Source: Micromonospora sp. KC213
GTDB taxonomy: Bacteria; Actinomycetota; Actinomycetes; Mycobacteriales; Micromonosporaceae
Length of the DNA: 56,953 nt
Direction: 5' to 3'
Assembly: GCF_004348325.1 (NCBI RefSeq)
Contig: NZ_SMKF01000016.1
Location: 1 to 56,953 of the forward strand
Positions 51,634 to 56,953 of the stretch are shown one piece after another. The position numbers were made by a program, and so were the translations under genes. Below the pieces are notes generated by a model, which worked only from the letters and a program-made list of their open reading frames with translations, did not search any database and had not been told where the DNA came from. Each line of letters opens with the position of its first letter. The stretch's first letter is position 1.

Positions 51634-51673
51634 GGTTTCCCCTCGGCTCGCGACTGCGCGGCTCGCGAAACGG

Positions 51674-53605
51674 TCATGGCGCACCACCGATCAGGACGGC
51701 CGCGAGGCCGATCAGCAGGGCTCCGGCGAGCACCGCGCCTGCCGCGCGAGGCAGTGCCGCCCGGTGCCCCGCGGCGAGTACGCCACCGAGGCCGCGCGCC
51801 GCGCGTCCGGTGGCCTCCACCAGCCCGTCCACCCCGACCTCGTCCCCGGTACGGGCCAGCCGGGCCAGGGCGGTGACCGGTCGTACGACCAGGGCGTGCT
51901 GGACGTCGTCGAGCCGGAGCGCGCGGGCGAACACCGGCCGCAGCGGGCCCAGCACGGTCGCCGGGTCACCTGCCGGCGCCCGCCGCCAGCCGGCCCAGGC
52001 CAGCGCCGCCCCGACCAGCAGCAGCACGGTGGGCAGCACCAGTTCCGGACCGACGTGCACGAGCAGCACGTCGTCCGGCGGCACCGTCGGCGCCACCGGG
52101 AAGAGCAACCGGTCGGCGAAGGGCTGGACGAAGCCGGCCAGCCCCAGCAGCGCCGCCGCAACGGCCAGCAGCAGCACCGGCCAGCGCATCGCCGCCGTCG
52201 GATCGTGCGGACGCAGCAGCGGCAGCCGGCGCTCGCCGAGGAAGGTACGCAGCAGCAGGCGGGTGGCGTACCAGGCGGTGACCACCACCCCGAGCAGTCC
52301 GGCCAGCCAGACCAGCCAGCCCACCCAGGCCGGGGCCGGTCCGGTGCCGTCCAGCGCGGCGGCCCGGGCGACCGCGAGTACGCCGTCCTTGCTCCAGAAG
52401 CCGGACAGCGGCGGCACCCCGGCCAGCGCGCCGAGCCCGACCAGGGTGCACCAGAAGGTGACGGGCATGTCCCGCCGCAACCCGCCCATCCGGGACATCA
52501 GGGTGGTGCCCACGGCGTGGATCACCGCACCGGCGGCGAGGAAGAGCAGCGCCTTGAAGGCGGCGTGGGTGAGCAGGTGGAACAGCGCGGCGGCCGGCGC
52601 ACCGACGGCGAGTGCCCCGGTCATGTACCCGATCTGGGAGACCGTCGACCAGGCGAGCACCCGTTTGAGGTCGTCCTGCGCGGTGGCCGCAAGCGCGCCC
52701 AGCAGCAGGGTCGTCGCGCCCAGCACACCGAGCACGGCCAGCGCCACCGGAGCCGCCTCGAACAGCGGGAAGAGCCGGGCGACCGCGTACACGCCGGCGG
52801 CGACCATGGTGGCCGCGTGGATCAGCGCGGAGATCGGGGTGGGGCCGGCCATCGCGTCGGGCAGCCAGGTGTGCAGCGGGAACTGCGCGCTCTTGCCGGC
52901 CACCCCGGCGAGCAGCAGCAGGCAGGCGACGGTGAGCGGGCCGGTGGCGTGGTCGTGGGCGAGCACGTCGGCGATCCGGAAACTGCCCGCCGAGACGCCG
53001 AGCAGCGCGATGCCGAGCAGGAAACCGACGTCCCCCACCCGGGTCACCAGGAACGCCTTCATCGCGGCGGCCGGCGCCTCGGGCAGCCGCCGGTCGTGTG
53101 CGATGAGCAGGTAGGAGCAGAGCCCCATCACCTCCCAGCCGACCAGCAGCAGGATCAGGTCACCGGCGACCACCACCAGCAGCATCGCGGCGGTGAAGAG
53201 GCTGATCTGTGCCGCGTACGGCGGGTAGCGGTGGTCCACCTCGACGTCGTCGTGCGGCCCCCGGCGCAGGTAGGCGGTCGAGTACACCTGCACGGCCAGG
53301 GCGACCGCCGCCACCGCCACCGCCACCAGCACGGCCACCCCGTCCAGCCGGACACCCAGGGTGACCCGCAGGCCACCCAGGTCGATCCAGGTGGTCGAGG
53401 TCTCCACCGGCTCGCCGACCCGGGCCAGCAGGGCCAGCGCGACGACCAGCGCGCCGGCCGCGCCCGCCACACCCAGGCCGATCGCCGCCCGCCGGGCCCG
53501 GTCCTGCCCGGTGGTCGCGCCCTTCGGCGACGGTGGCAGCAGCAACCCGGCCAGTCCCGCGACCAGCGGTACGGTCGGCAGCGCGACCCCGAGCAGCCCG
53601 GTCAC
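51674..53605 (-). CDS. nuoL: NADH-quinone oxidoreductase subunit L homologue
   Basis: NuoL is the distal antiporter-like subunit with the long lateral helix. The GTG at 53605 (643 residues, MTGLLGVALPTVPLVAGLAG) has GGAGGAAA upstream and overlaps the nuoK stop (GTGA). The frame extends to 54316 only as a shadow of nuoK and nuoJ. GWEVMGLCSYLL, AGKSAQFPLHTWLPDAMAGP and the C-terminal helix region are present. Confidence 0.94.
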   Translation of the reverse strand: MTGLLGVALPTVPLVAGLAGLLLPPSPKGATTGQDRARRAAIGLGVAGAAGALVVALALLARVGEPVETSTTWIDLGGLRVTLGVRLDGVAVLVAVAVAAVALAVQVYSTAYLRRGPHDDVEVDHRYPPYAAQISLFTAAMLLVVVAGDLILLLVGWEVMGLCSYLLIAHDRRLPEAPAAAMKAFLVTRVGDVGFLLGIALLGVSAGSFRIADVLAHDHATGPLTVACLLLLAGVAGKSAQFPLHTWLPDAMAGPTPISALIHAATMVAAGVYAVARLFPLFEAAPVALAVLGVLGATTLLLGALAATAQDDLKRVLAWSTVSQIGYMTGALAVGAPAAALFHLLTHAAFKALLFLAAGAVIHAVGTTLMSRMGGLRRDMPVTFWCTLVGLGALAGVPPLSGFWSKDGVLAVARAAALDGTGPAPAWVGWLVWLAGLLGVVVTAWYATRLLLRTFLGERRLPLLRPHDPTAAMRWPVLLLAVAAALLGLAGFVQPFADRLLFPVAPTVPPDDVLLVHVGPELVLPTVLLLVGAALAWAGWRRAPAGDPATVLGPLRPVFARALRLDDVQHALVVRPVTALARLARTGDEVGVDGLVEATGRAARGLGGVLAAGHRAALPRAAGAVLAGALLIGLAAVLIGGAP

Positions 53606-54027
53606 CGGCTTTCCTCCGTCCGGTCGGCGGCCCCGGCGTCCGTGCCCGGGCCGTCCACACCGACGCCACCGTGCGCCGTGGCCGCCCGGGCACCCGGCCC
53701 GGCGGCGAGGACCGGTGCCGGTGGCTCGGCCAGCGGGACCTCGTCGACCGCCACACTGGCGCGCATCCGGTAGAGCTGGAGCACGATGGCCAGACCGACG
53801 CCGATCTCGGCGGCGGCCAGCACGATCACGAACAGCGCGAAGACCTGCCCGCCGTGCGGCAACACGGCCCGCGCGGTGGTGTCCGCGGTGACCAGCACCA
53901 GGTTGACGGCGTTGAGCATCAACTCGACCGCCATCAGCACCAGCACCGCGTTGCGCCGGCGCAGCACGCCGTACACGCCGAGGCCGAACAGGAACGCGGC
54001 GGTGAGGTACGGGATGACCGGCCTCAC
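53602..54027 (-). CDS. nuoK: NADH-quinone oxidoreductase subunit K homologue, extended C-terminus
   Basis: NuoK has three TMs with conserved Glu (MAVELMLNAVNLVLV and AAAEIGVGLAIVLQLYR). The family core is about 100 residues. This one has 141, with a Pro/Ala/Gly-rich tail after residue 95 that looks disordered and cytosolic or periplasmic. It starts at a GTG that overlaps the nuoJ stop (GTGA), and it overlaps nuoL in the same way. Confidence 0.92.
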   Translation of the reverse strand: MRPVIPYLTAAFLFGLGVYGVLRRRNAVLVLMAVELMLNAVNLVLVTADTTARAVLPHGGQVFALFVIVLAAAEIGVGLAIVLQLYRMRASVAVDEVPLAEPPAPVLAAGPGARAATAHGGVGVDGPGTDAGAADRTEESR

Positions 54028-54614
54028 CCGCGACCGCCCTCGTCGACGGCGCCGGCCACGGCCCCGGGGGCCGGCGTCGCGGCGTTGCGGTCCGGACCGC
54101 CGGACGTGGCGTCGGGGCGGCGGCCGATGTCGGGACGCGAGAGCACGATCGCCCCCACCAGAGCGGCCAGCAGCAGCACCGACAGCACCTCGAACGGCAG
54201 CACCCAGGCGCGGAACACCTGCTCGCCGAGGCGTTCGGCGGTGCCGGCGGCGGGCAGCTCCACCCGGGACCAGCGGAACGCGTCCACCAGCAGCACGGCC
54301 AGCCCCAGCCCGGCACCGCCGCCGATGAGGGCGGCGGGCCAGCCGGGACGGTCCAGGTCGTCGGAGGCGCCGATCGGGGCGCGGGTCAGCATCACCGCGA
54401 ACAGCAGCAGCACCACCACCGCGCCGACGTAGATCAGCACCTGCACCCAGGCCACCAGCTCTGCGGTGAGCACCAGGTAGTCGCCGGCCAGCGCGCCCAG
54501 GCAGACCACCAGGTAGAGGCCGGCCCGGACCAGGTGCTTCGTCGCGACCACGAGCACCCCCGCGCCGACCGCCACCGCGCCGAGGGCGAGCAGCAGAACG
54601 TCCGCCCCGGTCAT
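54024..54614 (-). CDS. nuoJ: NADH-quinone oxidoreductase subunit J homologue
   Basis: NuoJ is a small TM subunit near the quinone-binding joint. The ATG at 54614 overlaps the nuoI stop (TGATG). The 196 residues have five TMs, with the pi-bulge-type helix LIYVGAVVVLLLFAVML. The C-terminal tail is Pro/Ala-rich. The frame extends upstream to 55967 only as a shadow. Confidence 0.93.
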   Translation of the reverse strand: MTGADVLLLALGAVAVGAGVLVVATKHLVRAGLYLVVCLGALAGDYLVLTAELVAWVQVLIYVGAVVVLLLFAVMLTRAPIGASDDLDRPGWPAALIGGGAGLGLAVLLVDAFRWSRVELPAAGTAERLGEQVFRAWVLPFEVLSVLLLAALVGAIVLSRPDIGRRPDATSGGPDRNAATPAPGAVAGAVDEGGRG

Positions 54615-55195
54615 CAGGTCGTACCCCGGTCGGCGGCGGGGCCCGGCTCGGGGCGTACCCCGGTGGGAGGGCTGCTGGGGGCCGCGGCCTTGCGCGCGGC
54701 GGTGGCCTCCTCCTTGGCCGGCTCGCCGTTGCGGTCGTGCGCGGGCGGCGGTGGGACGGTGCCCATCCACTCGCCGAGGTGGTCCTTGTCGTGCAGCAGG
54801 TCCTTGATGTCGTACTCGGCGTACTCGAACTCCGGCGACCAGTAGAGCGCGTCGAACGGGCAGACCTCGACGCAGATGCCGCAGTACATGCAGAGCGAGA
54901 AGTCGATGTCGAACTTGTCGAGCACGTTGCGCTGGCGGGGGCGGGCGGCCCCGGGCACCGCCACCTCCTCCTTGTGCGAGTCGATGTAGATGCACCAGTC
55001 CGGGCACTCCCGGGCGCAGAGCATGCAGACCGTGCAGTTCTCCGCCAGCAGCGCGATCACGCCCCGGGAGCGGGGTGGCAGCTCGGGGGCGACGTCCGGG
55101 TACTGCTGGGTGGTCGACCGGCTGGTCATCGTCTTCAGGGTGACCGCCAGGCCCTTCACCAGCCCCGTGCCGGGAAGACCGCTGCGCTCGCTCAT
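54614..55195 (-). CDS. nuoI: NuoI-like 2x[4Fe-4S] ferredoxin subunit
   Basis: The 193-residue protein binds two [4Fe-4S] clusters through C54-C57-C60-C64 ([12 protein letters not shown]) and C102-C105-C108-C112 ([12 protein letters not shown]). I chose the ATG at 55195 because AGGA lies about 9 nt upstream; the ATG at 55204 is adjacent to the site. The sequence [20 protein letters not shown] and the [13 protein letters not shown] region resemble the NuoI of the second, partial nuo cluster of streptomycetes more than the classical NuoI. No nuoH lies upstream; a divergent Uma2-type gene starts there. Confidence 0.9.
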   Translation of the reverse strand: MSERSGLPGTGLVKGLAVTLKTMTSRSTTQQYPDVAPELPPRSRGVIALLAENCTVCMLCARECPDWCIYIDSHKEEVAVPGAARPRQRNVLDKFDIDFSLCMYCGICVEVCPFDALYWSPEFEYAEYDIKDLLHDKDHLGEWMGTVPPPPAHDRNGEPAKEEATAARKAAAPSSPPTGVRPEPGPAADRGTT

Positions 55196-55298
55196 GCCGC
55201 TCATCCTGCCCTGTGGCCCCGGCGCGCGCGACCACCACCCGGCCCTTCCCGGCGTTATCGTGAGCACGGGGAGAACGACCACCGGGAAGGACCGGTCG

Positions 55299-55874
55299 AT
55301 GACCGCCGCTATGCACGACGAGTTTCCGCCGCCGGGTGAGTGGACGACCGACGACCTCGACCGCCTGCCCGACGACGGCCGCCGCCGTCCCGAGCTCCTG
55401 GACGGAAACCTGCTGATGTCGCCCTCCCCCAGGCGACTCCACCAGTCCATCGCCGGCCGCCTGATGGCCGCTCTGGAGGAGACCTGCCCCGCCGACCTCG
55501 ACGTCACCCAGGGCGTCGAGGTACGGATCTCCCGCCGCCGGTCCTTCATCCCCGATCTGCTGGTCACCGAGCTGGACGCGTCGGTGCGCAACCCGTCGCA
55601 GTACCGGCCGAACGAGGTCCTGCTGGTGGTCGAGATCGTCTCCGAGGGCTCGCGCAGCATTGACCGGGTGCTCAAGCCCGCGCTGTACGCCGAGGCGGAC
55701 ATCCCGTACTTCTGGCGGATCGAGACCGAGGCGGGAATCGTCGTGCACGCCCACAAGCTCGACCCGGTCAAGCAGATCTACGTCGAGCAGGCGCGGATGA
55801 CCGACGGCATCCTGCTGCCCGAGCCGTGGGAGATGGACATTCCGCTGGCCCGGATCACGCCCCGGGGCCGCTGA
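55299..55874 (+). CDS. Uma2-family (DUF820) PD-(D/E)XK nuclease-fold protein
   Basis: The 191-residue protein starts [20 protein letters not shown], with AAGGA 7 nt upstream of the ATG at 55299. It has the DUF820 pattern [23 protein letters not shown] (active-site Asp), [13 protein letters not shown] (Glu and following residues) and [11 protein letters not shown]. These proteins are abundant in cyanobacteria and actinobacteria; their biological role is unclear. A longer frame from 54990 overlaps nuoI and is not the gene. It is divergent from nuoI with a 103-nt spacer. Confidence 0.85.
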   Translation: MTAAMHDEFPPPGEWTTDDLDRLPDDGRRRPELLDGNLLMSPSPRRLHQSIAGRLMAALEETCPADLDVTQGVEVRISRRRSFIPDLLVTELDASVRNPSQYRPNEVLLVVEIVSEGSRSIDRVLKPALYAEADIPYFWRIETEAGIVVHAHKLDPVKQIYVEQARMTDGILLPEPWEMDIPLARITPRGR

Positions 55875-55978
55875 GCGGGCCACCAGGGAGCGGCGTGATC
55901 CAGCTCGCTCGCCGAGCCGACCGGCCGGTGATCGGCGAAGATGAGGGGGCGACGGCAGGCGGGACACCAGGGGGCGAC

Positions 55979-56953
55979 GTGGGCGAGACGACCGGCGGGA
56001 AGTACGTCGAGCCGGGTGGCGAGTTCACCCGGGACCAGCGCTACATCGCCACCCGGATCACCGCCGACGGCCGGGACGGCTGGCCGGTGGAGCCCGGCCG
56101 GTACCGGTTGGCGGTCAGCCGCGCCTGCCCGTGGGCCAACCGGTTGATCATCGTCCGGCGGCTGCTCGGGTTGGAGGACGTCATCTCGATGGCGGTGGCC
56201 GGTCCGACCCACGACGCCCGGAGCTGGACCTTCGACCTGGACCCGGACGGGCGCGACCCGGTGCTGGGCATCGAGCGTCTTCAGGAGGCGTACTTCGCGC
56301 GGTTCCCCGGCTACGAGCGGGGGATTACCGTGCCGGCGCTGGTGGACGTGCCGACCGGGCAGGTGGTCACCAACGACTACGCGCAGATGAGCCTGGACCT
56401 GTCGACCGAGTGGACGGCGTACCACCGCAAGGGCGCGCCGCAGCTCTACCCCGAGCACCTGCGCGAGGAGATTGACGAGGTCAACGCGGTGGTCTTCGCC
56501 GACGTGAACAACGGCGTCTACCGGTGCGGCTTCGCCGGCAGCCAGGACGCGTACGAGCAGGCGTACCACCGGCTCTTCGAGCGGCTGGACTGGTTGACCG
56601 AGCGGTTGTCCGGGCAGCGGTACCTGGTCGGCGACACGATCACCGAGGCGGACGTGCGACTGTTCACCACCCTGGTCCGTTTCGACCCGGTCTACCACGG
56701 CCACTTCAAGTGCAACCGGCAGAAGCTGTCCGAGATGCCGGTGCTGTGGGCGTACGCGCGGGACCTGTTCACCACCCCCGGCTTCGGGGACACCGTCGAC
56801 TTCGACCACATCAAGCGGCACTACTACGAGGTGCACCGGGACATCAACCCGACCGGCGTGGTGCCGGTCGGCCCCGACCTGGCGAGCTGGCTCACCCCGC
56901 ACGGCCGGGAGGAACTCGGCGGGCGGCCCTTCGGCGACGGCACCCCGCCGCCC
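55979..56953 (+). CDS. Glutathionyl-hydroquinone reductase / omega-class GST family protein, 3' end outside window
   Basis: The open frame runs off the right edge. From the GTG at 55979 (AGGGGG 4 nt upstream) it reads MGETTGGKYVEPGGEFTRDQ, with the catalytic Cys C50 in SRACPWANR, the family's CPWA motif. YPEHLREEIDEVNAVVFADV, NNGVYRCGFA and YLVGDTITEADVRLFTTLVR follow. An earlier GTG at 55895 also has GGGAG, but the intervening 28 codons have poor third-position use, so I did not choose it. In organisms without glutathione the thiol could be mycothiol; that is inference. Confidence 0.88.
   Translation, partial: MGETTGGKYVEPGGEFTRDQRYIATRITADGRDGWPVEPGRYRLAVSRACPWANRLIIVRRLLGLEDVISMAVAGPTHDARSWTFDLDPDGRDPVLGIERLQEAYFARFPGYERGITVPALVDVPTGQVVTNDYAQMSLDLSTEWTAYHRKGAPQLYPEHLREEIDEVNAVVFADVNNGVYRCGFAGSQDAYEQAYHRLFERLDWLTERLSGQRYLVGDTITEADVRLFTTLVRFDPVYHGHFKCNRQKLSEMPVLWAYARDLFTTPGFGDTVDFDHIKRHYYEVHRDINPTGVVPVGPDLASWLTPHGREELGGRPFGDGTPPP

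Noticed and set aside
49384..51876. Plus-strand open frame opposite nuoM/nuoN
   Set aside because: It is a low-complexity shadow of membrane-protein genes whose Leu/Ala/Val codons read as Gln/Arg/Gly on the other strand.

Overview
This window is a core housekeeping region of a high-GC actinobacterium. Protein sequences and gene order (tRNA-Trp-secE-nusG-rplKA-rplJL-rpoBC-rpsLG-fusA-tuf-S10-spc-alpha) point to the Micromonosporaceae, something like Micromonospora or Salinispora. That placement is inferred from sequence character, not from a search. Codons end mostly in G or C, GTG and TTG starts are common, and most genes lie on the minus strand, so the natural reading direction is from high to low coordinates.

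Layout in that direction. (1) 56953-55299: a partial glutathionyl-hydroquinone-reductase-like gene and a Uma2-type nuclease-fold gene, both on the plus strand. (2) 55195-48627: nuoI-J-K-L-M-N, a membrane-arm half of complex I standing alone without nuoA-H. (3) 48480-45455: the htpX membrane protease, an MFS transporter, a 31-residue membrane peptide, and a plus-strand YajQ-family protein. (4) 45307-42784: a degraded island with an intact tRNA-Tyr, an unknown 77-residue protein, an SGNH hydrolase, a diverged copy of the 3' half of tRNA-Tyr, and a truncated quinone oxidoreductase. (5) 42359-39608: a 50-residue hydrophobic peptide and a GAF-GGDEF-EAL membrane protein. (6) 39511-38080: tRNA-Thr, tRNA-Met, rpmG and a HadA/HadB-like dehydratase pair. 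(7) 37963-34205 and on to 25733: tRNA-Trp, secE, nusG, rplK, rplA, rplJ, rplL, rpoB, rpoC. (8) Two small membrane-protein genes, then rpsL, rpsG, fusA, tuf. (9) 18993-991: the complete S10, spc and alpha gene blocks ending in rplQ and truA. (10) The left edge carries the 3' part of an unknown membrane-anchored protein on the plus strand, convergent with truA.

Together, blocks 7-9 make the ribosome, the RNA polymerase core, the elongation and initiation factors, the Sec channel, and the enzymes for N-terminal Met removal and nucleotide balance. The intergenic regions carry perfect GC-rich hairpins, usually within about 30 nt of a stop codon and without a U-tract. They divide the block into transcription units. 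Several promoter-like sequences share a TACACT -10 element (rpoB, infA, tRNA-Trp/secE).

No CRISPR array, intact transposase, integrase, phage module or obvious new defence system was seen. The least ordinary parts are the tRNA-Tyr half-copy island, the orphan ferredoxin-type nuoI-N set, a 23-bp hairpin between rpoB and rpoC, and several very short conserved-looking or unknown ORFs. All promoter, hairpin and start-codon calls were made by eye.
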